Assembly: GCF_021295335.1 (NCBI RefSeq)
Contig: NZ_JAIWOT010000001.1
Location: forward strand, 1,863,001-1,927,000
Length of the DNA: 64,000 nucleotides
Source of the DNA: Komagataeibacter sp. FNDCF1
GTDB lineage: Bacteria > Pseudomonadota > Alphaproteobacteria > Acetobacterales > Acetobacteraceae
Direction: 5' to 3'
Part shown: piece after piece, positions 18,724-26,677 of the stretch
How the letters are laid out: the number at the start of each line of letters is the position of its first letter
Position numbering within the stretch: position 1 is the stretch's first letter
Position numbers and translations under genes: made by a program
Notes under the pieces: generated by a model
Database searches by the model: none
What the model was told of the DNA's origin: nothing
Seen by the model: the letters and a program-made list of their open reading frames with translations, nothing else

Positions 18724-19786
18724 CCACCCTCTTTTCCCGAGCACTGATCTCAGCCGCAGTGCCAATCTTTACAGCCAGAAGACCATCCTCAGCAGTTACC
18801 TGAACTGGCGCACGTCCTGCGGCGGCCTCCAGAAAGGCAAGTAGCTGATAGTAGGTAGCACCATGGTGGTGGCCCGCGGCCAACACATCCTCGCGCACTT
18901 CAATCACCTCACGCGTGACGGCTTTCGGCTCACCGACAGGAACGCGCGGTGACAAAATCTTGATGCCGGAAGGGATACCGACTTCCAGTTTTGCCCGATC
19001 ACCAATTGCAACAAGTTGCTCCTGCTCCTCGGCTCCTTCTGCAAACATGCACAAATCCAGCATGGCTCGCACGCCGTTATCGAAATCGACGATCGTATAA
19101 CTATTGTCGATAATGTCAGGCACCTGCCCGTCATAGTTTTCGTCCAGATGATTGACGTCCGCAGCCCCGGAACAAAAAACCCTGACAGGGCTGGCTTGAA
19201 CAATGCACGTCATCAGGTCAAAGAAATGACAGCATTTCTCAACCATTGTCCCGCCTGTGTTATGGTTGAAGCGATTCCAGTCGCCCACTTTCCTCAGAAA
19301 CGGGAAACGATGCTCATGCAGCGCCAACCGACGCAAGATGCCGGTTTTTCCCTCATGGACATCCGAAATGAACCGTGAGACGGGAGGCATGAACCGATAC
19401 TCCATACCAACCCAGAAAATCCCTTTGCGACCTTTTGTCCGCGCCACGATATCTGTCGCATCGGGGATGGTTGTGCAGAGTGGTTTCTCACACAGAATAT
19501 GGAGATCTGTCTCAAGCAGTGGTAAAATTACGTCGTGATGCGTATAATTCGGGGACGCCACAATCACCGCGTCAGCTTCAGTCGTTGCCAGCATGGACGG
19601 TACATCAGCATAAGCCGGAATATCAGCTGCTTTTTCACCAAAACTGTTCCGCAGGCTTTCTCTGGCCCATGTGATGGAACACGGTTCAGGGTCAACAAGC
19701 GCAACGACGCGCGCTCCGGGTACAAGGGCCAGATTACGGATATGTTCCTGAGCCATGAGCCCGGTACCAACGAGGATGAAGCGCAT
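18698..19786 (-). CDS. Gfo/Idh/MocA-family NAD(P)-dependent oxidoreductase
   Basis: 362 residues. The N-terminal Rossmann fold reads MRFILVGTGLMAQEHIRNLA; then DAVIVASPNYTHHDVILPLL and the family motif HILCEKPLCTT. The C-terminal domain has WNRFNHNTGGTMVEKCCHFF and ENYDGQVPDIIDNSYTIVDF, where His and Asp positions of the substrate pocket lie. The start is taken at the MRF codon with the glycine motif at the correct distance. Members are sugar or inositol dehydrogenases, or NAD-dependent glycosidases that use a transient oxidation. Its place in a cluster with an SsuD-like monooxygenase and an aldo/keto reductase makes an NAD-dependent sulfo-sugar glycosidase a testable guess. Confidence 0.85.
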   Translation of the reverse strand: MRFILVGTGLMAQEHIRNLALVPGARVVALVDPEPCSITWARESLRNSFGEKAADIPAYADVPSMLATTEADAVIVASPNYTHHDVILPLLETDLHILCEKPLCTTIPDATDIVARTKGRKGIFWVGMEYRFMPPVSRFISDVHEGKTGILRRLALHEHRFPFLRKVGDWNRFNHNTGGTMVEKCCHFFDLMTCIVQASPVRVFCSGAADVNHLDENYDGQVPDIIDNSYTIVDFDNGVRAMLDLCMFAEGAEEQEQLVAIGDRAKLEVGIPSGIKILSPRVPVGEPKAVTREVIEVREDVLAAGHHHGATYYQLLAFLEAAAGRAPVQVTAEDGLLAVKIGTAAEISAREKRVVRLSELEG

Positions 19787-19894
19787 TATCCCACACTTAA
19801 TTGTTGTTACGATCATGATACACGATATACAGCATTATCAAAAAGTGGTAAATTGTCATATAACATTATTTTTAGTGAATAAGGATTTCCTTGA
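19787..19894. promoter_or_regulatory. Divergent promoter region
   Basis: This 108-bp AT-rich stretch separates the minus-strand oxidoreductase from the plus-strand monooxygenase and must hold both promoters. TATAACATTATT (19858-19869) and an AAGGATT ribosome site (19881-19887) serve the plus strand. A LysR-type site would fit here, but I do not see a convincing T-N11-A palindrome. Confidence 0.5.
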
Positions 19895-20983
19895 ATGCAG
19901 GCCACCCCGGACCCAAACCCATCGAGTGAAGTGAGTTGGTTTTCCGCCCTGTGTGATGATGACTACGAGTTTCTCGGCGTTCCAGACGCAGCACTCCAAT
20001 CCTCATGGGAGCATTGCCGAAATATCGTGCTCGGCGCTGAGAAAGGAGGCTTTGACCGCATCCTGCTTCCGTCTGGATATAGTCTTGGATTGGACACGAT
20101 CGCTTTCGCCGGTGGCATGGCCCCCATACTGCGACGCCTGAAACTTCTGACAGCCATTCGCTGCGGAGAAGTTTGGCCGCCTCAGCAAGCAAGACAAATC
20201 GCCACTCTCGACCAGATGGCTGAAGGTCGGCTTGACATCAATATCATCTCGTCTGATCTGCCTGGAGAAACGCTGGAAAGTGCGCCACGCTACAGACGTA
20301 CGCTCGAATACATGCACATTCTACGAGCGCTCTTGAACGGTCAGTCCGTCAACGCTGACGGAGAGTTCTACAAATTCTCGGTCGCTCCGCCTCGCCTGCA
20401 AGGCTATGGCGGGAAGTCACCTCTGTTCTATTTTGGCGGCCTCTCCGATGCGGCGCGTGAGACAGCGGCGGCAGCAGCGGATGTGTATCTGATGTGGCCT
20501 GATACACTAGAAGGGGTTCGAAACGTTGTCACTGACATGCGCGCCCGTGCGGCACGGCACGGGCGTAAGCTGAAATTCGGCTACCGTGTCCATATCATCG
20601 TCCGGGATACCGAAGCCGAAGCCCGCACAGCAGCGACCCGACTTGTTTCCCACCTGGATACTTCTACCGGAGCCAGCATCCGAAACCGCTCGTTGGATGC
20701 CATCACTGCTGGCGTTCTCCGTCAAGGCGAGCTTCGGGATCGTGCCGATAGCGAAGGTTATGTGGAAGACATTCTATGGACAGGCGTTGGCCGAGCACGC
20801 TCCGGGTGTGGCGCAGCCCTGGTAGGCACCCCTGACCAGATTCTTGCCAAGCTACGCGTCTATCAGGATCTAGGGATGGAAGCCTTCATTCTGTCAGGAT
20901 ACCCACATCAGAGTGAATGCGACCTCTTCGCCAGGCACGTCTTGCCACATCTAAACCATGCTCCATTATCCCGGTTCGACTGA
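19895..20983 (+). CDS. SsuD-like FMNH2-dependent (sulfonate) monooxygenase, LLM class
   Basis: 362 residues of the bacterial luciferase-like fold. It aligns by eye with alkanesulfonate monooxygenase SsuD along its length: GGFDRILLPSGYSLG, RLKLLTAIRCGEVWPPQQAR, GRLDINIISSDLPGE, PLFYFGGLSDAARETAAAAA, HGRKLKFGYRVHIIVRDTEA, GAALVGTPDQILAKL and AFILSGYPHQSE. Active-site residues of SsuD have counterparts: His in RVHIIVR, Tyr in LSGYPH and Arg in GRARSGCG. These enzymes split C-S bonds of sulfonates, releasing sulfite and an aldehyde, with reduced FMN from a separate reductase, which is not in the window. Followed after 43 bp by an aldo/keto reductase that could reduce the aldehyde. Confidence 0.85.
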   Translation: MQATPDPNPSSEVSWFSALCDDDYEFLGVPDAALQSSWEHCRNIVLGAEKGGFDRILLPSGYSLGLDTIAFAGGMAPILRRLKLLTAIRCGEVWPPQQARQIATLDQMAEGRLDINIISSDLPGETLESAPRYRRTLEYMHILRALLNGQSVNADGEFYKFSVAPPRLQGYGGKSPLFYFGGLSDAARETAAAAADVYLMWPDTLEGVRNVVTDMRARAARHGRKLKFGYRVHIIVRDTEAEARTAATRLVSHLDTSTGASIRNRSLDAITAGVLRQGELRDRADSEGYVEDILWTGVGRARSGCGAALVGTPDQILAKLRVYQDLGMEAFILSGYPHQSECDLFARHVLPHLNHAPLSRFD

Positions 20984-21026
20984 AACCAGCATAACGCATC
21001 CCGACACGGGTAAAAAGGAAAGCCCC

Positions 21027-22049
21027 ATGACCTGGACACCAGATCCCTCCCGTTATGAAACAGCGACCTTCCGTCGCTGTGGCCGATCTGGCCTTGACCT
21101 GCCGCCCATTTCCCTTGGTCTTTGGCACAACTTTGGGGGTGTCGACGTATTTGAGACGGGGCGCGCCGTGATCAGGCGCGCTTTTGATCGCGGCGTTACT
21201 CACTTCGATCTGGCCAACAACTATGGACCGCCGTATGGCTCTGCCGAGGAGAATTTTGGCACGATCCTGAAAAAGGATTTTGCGGCTCACCGTGATGAAA
21301 TGATCATTTCATCAAAAGCTGGGTGGGATATGTGGCCCGGTCCTTACGGAAATGGTGGATCACGCAAATACCTGCTGGCTTCGCTCGACCAAAGCCTTCA
21401 AAGAATGGAGCTTGATTACGTCGATATTTTCTACTCGCATCGCCCGACACCGGATGTGCCGCTGGAAGAAACGATGGGGGCTCTGGTGCAGATGCATCGG
21501 CAGGGTAAGGCGCTCTATGTCGGTATTTCGTCCTATGGACCGGAGCGAACAAAACAGGCAGCGGCCATTCTGAAATCTGAAGGTGTGCCGCTACTCATTC
21601 ACCAACCATCTTATTCCATGCTCAACCGCTGGGTTGAAGTCGAGCTCCTTGATACACTTGAGAAACTTGGTGTGGGTTGTATCGCCTTTTCTCCTTTGGC
21701 GCAGGGACTTTTGACGAATAAGTACCTCAATGGCACCCCCGAGAATTCACGCGCAGCGGTAGGCGATTCTTTTGCCAAGACAATGCTCTCGGAAGAAAAT
21801 ATCGCGCACGTCCGTTCTTTGAATAATATCGCCCAAAAACGCGGGCAGTCTCTCGCGCAAATGGCCATTGCCTGGATTCTGCGTGACGCCCGAGTGACAT
21901 CGGCACTCATTGGTGCGCGTAATGTCCAGCAATTGGACGACTCACTGGATGCCCTAAAAAATCTGTCCTTTAGCTCCGAAGAGCTAAAGCTGATCGACCA
22001 ATATGCCCGCGAAGGGCATATCGACCTATGGCGCAATCTTTCTGAATGA
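21027..22049 (+). CDS. Aldo/keto reductase (YghZ/SmoB-like)
   Basis: 340 residues with the (beta/alpha)8 tetrad: Asp in FDLANNYG, Tyr in NYGPPYGSAEENFG, Lys in IISSKAGWDMW and His in FYSHRPTPDVP. NADP-binding elements near the C-terminus are ALIGARNVQQLDDSLDAL. The opening FRRCGRSGLDLPPISLGLWH and the NNYGPPYGSAE motif place it with YghZ-like reductases. The ATG at 21027 is preceded by AAAGGAAAG. It probably shares an operon with the monooxygenase and could reduce the carbonyl product to a sugar alcohol or sugar. Confidence 0.88.
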   Translation: MTWTPDPSRYETATFRRCGRSGLDLPPISLGLWHNFGGVDVFETGRAVIRRAFDRGVTHFDLANNYGPPYGSAEENFGTILKKDFAAHRDEMIISSKAGWDMWPGPYGNGGSRKYLLASLDQSLQRMELDYVDIFYSHRPTPDVPLEETMGALVQMHRQGKALYVGISSYGPERTKQAAAILKSEGVPLLIHQPSYSMLNRWVEVELLDTLEKLGVGCIAFSPLAQGLLTNKYLNGTPENSRAAVGDSFAKTMLSEENIAHVRSLNNIAQKRGQSLAQMAIAWILRDARVTSALIGARNVQQLDDSLDALKNLSFSSEELKLIDQYAREGHIDLWRNLSE

Positions 22050-22070
22050 ATCTTGCTTTTCCTGACAGGG

Positions 22071-22086
22071 CCCTACGTTCGTAGGG
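22071..22086. terminator. Possible bidirectional terminator hairpin
   Basis: CCCTACG (22071-22077) and CGTAGGG (22080-22086) form a short perfect stem between the convergent aldo/keto reductase and LysR genes. There is no strong T-run, so the call is weak. Confidence 0.35.
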
Positions 22087-22124
22087 TTCGGTACCACAAA
22101 CCCATTGAGAGGGAATACTTGTAT

Positions 22125-22558
22125 TTAGCCGGAAGAATAGCGGAGCTTCTCGACCAGAAGAGATAAAGCTGGTGCATGCTTCCGGCTCGGATAATACAAG
22201 TGATAGCCTGGAAACGTTGGGCACCAGTCTTCCAGAACTCGCACCAACCTCTTTGACTTGATATACGGCAGCACTGTGTCCTCAGGAAGATAGGCAATCC
22301 CCAGCCCATCAAGCGCGGATTTCACCCGCAGGGCCAGATTGTTGAATACAAGTTGGCCTTCAACCCGCACATTCACGTCCTGCCCGTCCTTTTCCAGATC
22401 CCACGGAAAAATACCCCCGTAAGTCGGCAGCCGGACATTAATGCAATTATGCTCCATCAGGTCGTGAGGTGATTGTGGCAAAGGGTGTTGCTTGAAGTAT
22501 TTTGGGGATGCAACAACAGCCATCCGCATATCCGGGCCAATCCGCACCGCGATCATAT
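22125..22558 (-). pseudogene. LysR-family regulator, C-terminal domain only
   Basis: The reverse strand encodes MIAVRIGPDMRMAVVASPKY, FKQHPLPQSPHDLMEHNCIN, ALRVKSALDGLGIAYLPEDT and FPGYHLYYPSRKHAPALSLL: the last 140 residues of a LysR substrate-binding domain. The DNA-binding half is missing; the frame stops at the IS3 end at 22559. It lies convergent to the aldo/keto reductase and was probably the local regulator. Its loss should leave the operons without specific control. Confidence 0.85.
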
Positions 22559-22597
22559 GGTAATCCCCCCATTTTTAGTGGGGCATTGAATGAGAAT

Positions 22598-23425
22598 TCA
22601 GGCAGCTGTTTTTAGTTTCTGGGCGGGGGTTAGCCCGCTGTTCCCCATGTTGGGTCTGTCATGGTTATATGTCCAGAGCCATTGTGTTGCGACCTCCTGC
22701 ACGTCCTGAATGCTTTCAAACAAATACTGCTCCAGCCATTCCTGCCGGACAGTTCTGTTGTAGCGTTCAATATAGGCGTTCTGCTGCGGATTACCCGGTT
22801 GCGTATAGATCAGGGTAATCCCCTGTTTTTCGGCCCATGAAACCAACGTATGACTGACATATTCAGGGCCATTATCCATTCGGATAGCTTCTGGTCTGCC
22901 ACGCCACTCCATAACCTGTTCCAGATAGCGGACAACCCGACAGGCTGGCAGGGAAAAATCAACCTCAATCGCCAGTCCTTCACGATTGAAGTCATCCAGA
23001 ATGTTCAGGAGCCGAAAAGCACGTCCATCCAAAAGTCTGTCCGCCATGAAGTCCATAGACCAGACCGTGTTGGGAAGGGCTGGAACCGACAGCTTTTCTG
23101 GCTTTTCGCGAACCAGACGCCTGCGGGGTTTAATCCGCAGGTTGAGTTCCAGTTCCCGATAGATCCGATAAACCCGCTTATGATTCCAGAGCTGTCCCTG
23201 CACATTGCGCAGATACAGGAAACACAGACCAAATCCCCATCTCCTGTGAGCCTGGGTCAGTCCCACAAGAAGATCGGCAATCCTGTCGTTCTCCGCTGCC
23301 AGTCGCGGACGATAGCGAAAGCAGGTCTCGGATATCCCAAAAATCCGACAGGCCAGCGCAATGCTGACCCCATGATGCGCCACAGCCTGTGCGGCCAGTT
23401 CCCGGCGCTGGGCTGGCCGCTTCAT
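22598..23425 (-). CDS. IS3-family OrfB transposase, copy B
   Basis: 275 residues with all three DDE motifs ([42 protein letters not shown]). It differs from copy A by a few substitutions, for example KPRRRLV versus KPRKRLV. Expressed by -1 frameshift from orfA, which overlaps it by 4 bp. Confidence 0.93.
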   Translation of the reverse strand: MKRPAQRRELAAQAVAHHGVSIALACRIFGISETCFRYRPRLAAENDRIADLLVGLTQAHRRWGFGLCFLYLRNVQGQLWNHKRVYRIYRELELNLRIKPRRRLVREKPEKLSVPALPNTVWSMDFMADRLLDGRAFRLLNILDDFNREGLAIEVDFSLPACRVVRYLEQVMEWRGRPEAIRMDNGPEYVSHTLVSWAEKQGITLIYTQPGNPQQNAYIERYNRTVRQEWLEQYLFESIQDVQEVATQWLWTYNHDRPNMGNSGLTPAQKLKTAA

Positions 23426-23685
23426 TTTTTTCCAAGGGCTTCCTTCAGGATATCCGTCTGCATGCTCAAATCCGCATACATGCGCTTCAGCCGACGGTTC
23501 TCCTCTTCCAGAGCCTTCATCTGACTGATCATCGAAGCATCCATGCCGCCATATTTCGCGCGCCACCGGTAAAACGTGGCGTTGCTGATCCCATGCTCCC
23601 GGCACAGGTCAGGAACCGAAACACCGCCCTCAGCCTGGCGGATCACACCCATGATCTGTGCGTCAGTAAAGCGATCACTCTTCAT
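23422..23685 (-). CDS. IS3-family OrfA, copy B
   Basis: 87 residues, one visible difference from copy A (GGVSVPD for GGVPVPD). The helix-turn-helix and zipper are intact, and the A AAA AAA TGA slippery end is retained on the reverse strand. Confidence 0.93.
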   Translation of the reverse strand: MKSDRFTDAQIMGVIRQAEGGVSVPDLCREHGISNATFYRWRAKYGGMDASMISQMKALEEENRRLKRMYADLSMQTDILKEALGKK

Positions 23686-23755
23686 CAGAATCTCCTCAAT
23701 TCTTACGCTGAGAAAATTCTCATTCAAAAGCCACTCTTTTTATGGGGGGATTACC

Positions 23756-24167
23756 GGGCGAAATGCACGTAAATTTTGATAGCCAGCCCATCTATGAAGG
23801 CGTGGAGATTGACTACGGCAAAGGATCACTGTCACCTGACAACTATCGGGTGACACAGATGAAATACGGCAAGGGCAAGAACAAAACCATCCTGCATTAC
23901 AATGACCGCATCACTATCACAGGTATCCCTCTGGAAGCCTACGACTACGTGGTGAACGGCAAGCCTGCCCTCGACTGGGTCGTAGAACGTCAATGCGTGA
24001 AGACCGACAAGGCCAGCGGTATCGTCAATGATGCCAATAACTGGGCCATCGAAACCATGAACGACCCCCGCTATCCGCTGGACCTGTTCCTGCGTGTCAT
24101 CACGATCAGCCTGGAAACCATGAAGATTGTGAAGAACCTTCCAGCCCTGGAAATTCTGGACAACTGA
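23756..24167 (+). pseudogene. C-terminal remnant of a large helicase/type ISP-like restriction enzyme
   Basis: The open frame runs out of the IS3 end and encodes about 135 residues: YEGVEIDYGKGSLSPDNYRV, YNDRITITGIPLEAYDYVVN, ALDWVVERQCVKTDKASGIV and FLRVITISLETMKIVKNLPA, ending EILDN. I recognise this as the extreme C-terminus of large DEAD-box helicase/restriction proteins (type ISP or similar). No start or catalytic domain remains, so it is a remnant. The family name is from memory of the C-terminal pattern. Confidence 0.6.
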
Positions 24168-24277
24168 CAGGCTGCTAACAGGTCATGAAAGCATGACGTT
24201 AAACGCCATACCTTTACGAACTTATCGGACTTGACAGATTTATCGAAAATGAGGAGGATAACGGCAGGAGATACGCC

Positions 24278-25000
24278 ATGCCCCGAGCAACTGCATCCTC
24301 TTTCACCACAAAATCGCGCCGTCTTGCGGCGAAAACGCGTAGCGGCGCTGTGGTTCTCAGCGCACGCGGCGTGCAACCCGTTTCCATTCCTGTCGGACGC
24401 ACTGCGCTGACATCTGTCGCCAGACAGGTGGGAACAGCACGCTCTGTAATCGAAAATCTCGGCCACGCGCTGGCGGAGACCCGGAAAACAGGACGTGGCG
24501 TCCGCTTTTCAGTCGAAGTCACGCCCGAAGGTACAGTCCGGATTGTGCATCCTCCAGAGAATCAGGACATTGCAGGCACACAGGCGGCGGAGCGCACGTC
24601 CGGTAGCGGTCTGGCGCGCGCGAAGGCGCGTGGCGAGGCGCTGGCCGCCAGCATTCTTGCCCATGAGGATATGGTGACGGCGGAAGAACTGGCGCGGCGC
24701 ATGGGAACAACCCGTGTCACGGTGAATGCCCGTCGGCACGCTCGCCAACTGATCGGCCTCGAAGGCCCGACACGCGGTTATCGTTACCCGGCCTGGCAAC
24801 TCGATCGCGACGGTCGTCCGTTCGCTATCATCCCGAACCTGTTTACCGCGCTTGGCGACAGTCCGTGGACCATTTACCGGTTCCTCACCCAAAAGCACCC
24901 TGAACTCGAAGGACGGACTGCAATCGCGGCCTTGGAGAAAGGAGAAGATAAACGCGTCCTCTCGGTCGCGGCCAGTATCGCCGAGGGCACCTTCGCGTAA
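24278..25000 (+). CDS. Antitoxin partner of a RES-domain toxin (Xre/MbcA-ParS-like)
   Basis: 240 residues. A central helix-turn-helix reads DMVTAEELARRMGTTRVTVN; the C-terminus has PNLFTALGDSPWTIYRFLTQ and LEGRTAIAALEKGEDKRVLS, a pattern of the small domain of RES-partner antitoxins. The N-terminal 100 residues are basic and unusual. The stop is directly followed by the toxin ATG (TAAATG), as in two-gene toxin-antitoxin operons. It likely binds and represses its own promoter. Confidence 0.78.
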   Translation: MPRATASSFTTKSRRLAAKTRSGAVVLSARGVQPVSIPVGRTALTSVARQVGTARSVIENLGHALAETRKTGRGVRFSVEVTPEGTVRIVHPPENQDIAGTQAAERTSGSGLARAKARGEALAASILAHEDMVTAEELARRMGTTRVTVNARRHARQLIGLEGPTRGYRYPAWQLDRDGRPFAIIPNLFTALGDSPWTIYRFLTQKHPELEGRTAIAALEKGEDKRVLSVAASIAEGTFA

Positions 25001-25615
25001 ATGTCGTCCGCAAGCCTACCCCCCAGCAACTTCGACCAAGCTGACCTCGTTGTGACAACAGTACCAGCCGGTACCCGTTATGGGCGCGTCCTGTTGCGGC
25101 GGTTTTCGGACACTCTGGGTTTCGGCAAGAACGAGAGCCGGTTCAGCGATCCTAGGGATCTGCCACCACCTGAGCGGTTTGGGGTTCTTTATGTCGGCAG
25201 CACCCTGAAGGTTTGTTTCGTGGAAGCCATCCTGCGCGACAGTCGTGATGGCGTAATCGGAGAGCTTCTGCTCGCCGAGCAGGAAATCACCGACCGTGAT
25301 TATGCGGAGATCGTGGTGGTCACTGATTTGCGGGTTGTCGATCTGCGGAGCGACAATCCCTTAAGGATGGGCATTCCCAGTGATGTAGTCGGCGGATCGG
25401 ACCAGCGTCCCGCGCGCCAATGGTCACTCGCACTCCATAACCATCCTGCCAAACCTGACGGTATTCTCTATCCCTCCCGATTGAACGAGGAAATCAATCT
25501 GGCAATCTTCGAACGTGCCATTCCAAAACTATCGGAAGCTGCCAGGATGAATCTTAATGGAATCTTCGCACTCGAAGATATTCTCGATCTCTTTCAGGTG
25601 GCCATCAGAGAGTGA
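25001..25615 (+). CDS. RES-family NAD+-degrading toxin
   Basis: 204 residues with the RES pattern: TVPAGTRYGRVLLRRFSDTL (Arg), SRFSDPRDLPPPERFGVLYV (Tyr), STLKVCFVEAILRDSRDG (Glu), VVTDLRVVDLRS and ARQWSLALHNHPAKPDGILY (Ser/Pro region). RES toxins deplete NAD+ by phosphorolysis and arrest growth unless bound by the antitoxin. Immediate downstream position of the antitoxin gene supports the call. Confidence 0.85.
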   Translation: MSSASLPPSNFDQADLVVTTVPAGTRYGRVLLRRFSDTLGFGKNESRFSDPRDLPPPERFGVLYVGSTLKVCFVEAILRDSRDGVIGELLLAEQEITDRDYAEIVVVTDLRVVDLRSDNPLRMGIPSDVVGGSDQRPARQWSLALHNHPAKPDGILYPSRLNEEINLAIFERAIPKLSEAARMNLNGIFALEDILDLFQVAIRE

Positions 25616-25617
25616 GT

Positions 25618-25894
25618 AGTCGGAAGCAACGGTCATTGAAGAACTGCCACGACACGCGCAGCTTGAGGCGGCGGTACAGTTCGGCCAGCAACATATTGTC
25701 AACGCGGCACCATTGCCCCAGATGCGGACCTCTTTGAGGTCATAGGATGCAACGAAAGCCAGGAAATTCTCTAGAACAGGGAAAAGGCTTCCGCTACGTT
25801 GCAGAGCGGCATATCGCTGCGCTTGTGCTGCCTTCGGCTGCCGTGCACACCATTCCATCGTGGCGTTGTCCCGCTCATTCCAAAGAGTCTGCAA
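25618..25894 (-). pseudogene. 3'-5' exonuclease (Rv2179c-like) fragment, frameshifted
   Basis: The reverse strand encodes ARQPKAAQAQRYAALQRSGS, LENFLAFVASYDLKEVRIWG and NGAAL; after one base shift near 25695 it continues NMLLAELYRRLKLRVSWQFF and NDRCFR before being lost. WGNGAAFDN...YRR...WxFxNDRCxR is the middle of a DEDDh exonuclease. The N-terminal acidic motif and the C-terminus are missing. It follows the scpA stop by 10 bp on the same strand. Confidence 0.65.
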
Positions 25895-25903
25895 TCGCTA
25901 ACA

Positions 25904-26677
25904 TCATGCCATGGGAAACACGACCGTATCGATCGATGCGTCTCCCTGCCGCACCAATTCCAGCCCAGCCACAAATGTCGCAGCTACAGCCGCTCGACGA
26001 GCGATTAATCCCTCAGGCTCAGCAAACGGCGTCGCAGGAACACAGTCCCATATGCTTCGGAAAGCTCCGTTTCTCATTTTCGCTCGGATAAAGGCCAATG
26101 CATCGGTCACACGCCAGTAGGCAGGCACATCAATCCGATAGATCGGAACCGAGAACTCAATCTGCGCCAGTTCCCGCTCCAGTACACTGAGACAGGCTTC
26201 CATCAGACTGAAATACGTCCCCTGCCGTACAGAATCACTACGATCCACGTCTGTTCCGCCCCGCGTAAAAACCGACACGCCAAGCTGTGGCTTCGCTTCC
26301 AGCCAGTCTGCCGCTGCGCGCATCTGCAACAGCCCTTCAATCTGGCCGACGGTCCGGCGCGCTTCATTTTCGGCAAGCTGTTTTTCTGCCTGGGTGGCAA
26401 ACAGCAGCCGCGAGCGCAGGAAGACCAGCCGGGCGATCCAGATCACCCAGTCCGCACGCTGCATGAGCGGCGTCGTGCAGGCCAACCGCTCCGCCTCAGC
26501 GACAAACTGGGCCGCCAGATCTGCAATGGACAGCACGCCCAGATCCAGACGCTGGCGTTCCGCCAGATCCAGCAGCAGGTCCAGCGGCCCGTCAAACCCC
26601 TCGACATGGAACTCGGGCACCGCCGGGCGCGGCCGCCGGCGCGGCGGATCACCCCAGTCTTCCTCGTCAGGCAGCAT
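25904..26677 (-). CDS. scpA: ScpA-like kleisin, orphan copy on accessory DNA
   Basis: The protein reads MLPDEEDWGDPPRRR..., FHVEGFDGPLDLLLDLAERQ, RLDLGVLSIADLAAQFVAEA, LVFLRSRLLFATQAEKQLAE, and ends with a winged-helix region (IDVPAYWRVTDALAFIRAKM, AVAATFVAGLELVRQG). EGFDGPLDLLL is the ScpA hallmark. Kleisins bridge SMC heads and with ScpB compact and segregate DNA. No smc or scpB is present here. The start at 26677 lies inside the end of the upstream gene (ATGCTGCCTGA), so the two are coupled; an alternative ATG is at 26695. Confidence 0.85.
   Translation of the reverse strand: MLPDEEDWGDPPRRRPRPAVPEFHVEGFDGPLDLLLDLAERQRLDLGVLSIADLAAQFVAEAERLACTTPLMQRADWVIWIARLVFLRSRLLFATQAEKQLAENEARRTVGQIEGLLQMRAAADWLEAKPQLGVSVFTRGGTDVDRSDSVRQGTYFSLMEACLSVLERELAQIEFSVPIYRIDVPAYWRVTDALAFIRAKMRNGAFRSIWDCVPATPFAEPEGLIARRAAVAATFVAGLELVRQGDASIDTVVFPMA

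Larger units (their letters stand above)
22559..23755 (-). mobile_element. IS3-family element, copy B
   Basis: Same 1197-bp length and termini as copy A (10019-11215), opposite orientation. It joins the truncated LysR gene to the end of an unrelated restriction-type gene, and its flanking triplets (ATA and CCC in IS orientation) do not match. The junction is therefore a deletion or recombination product. Confidence 0.9.
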
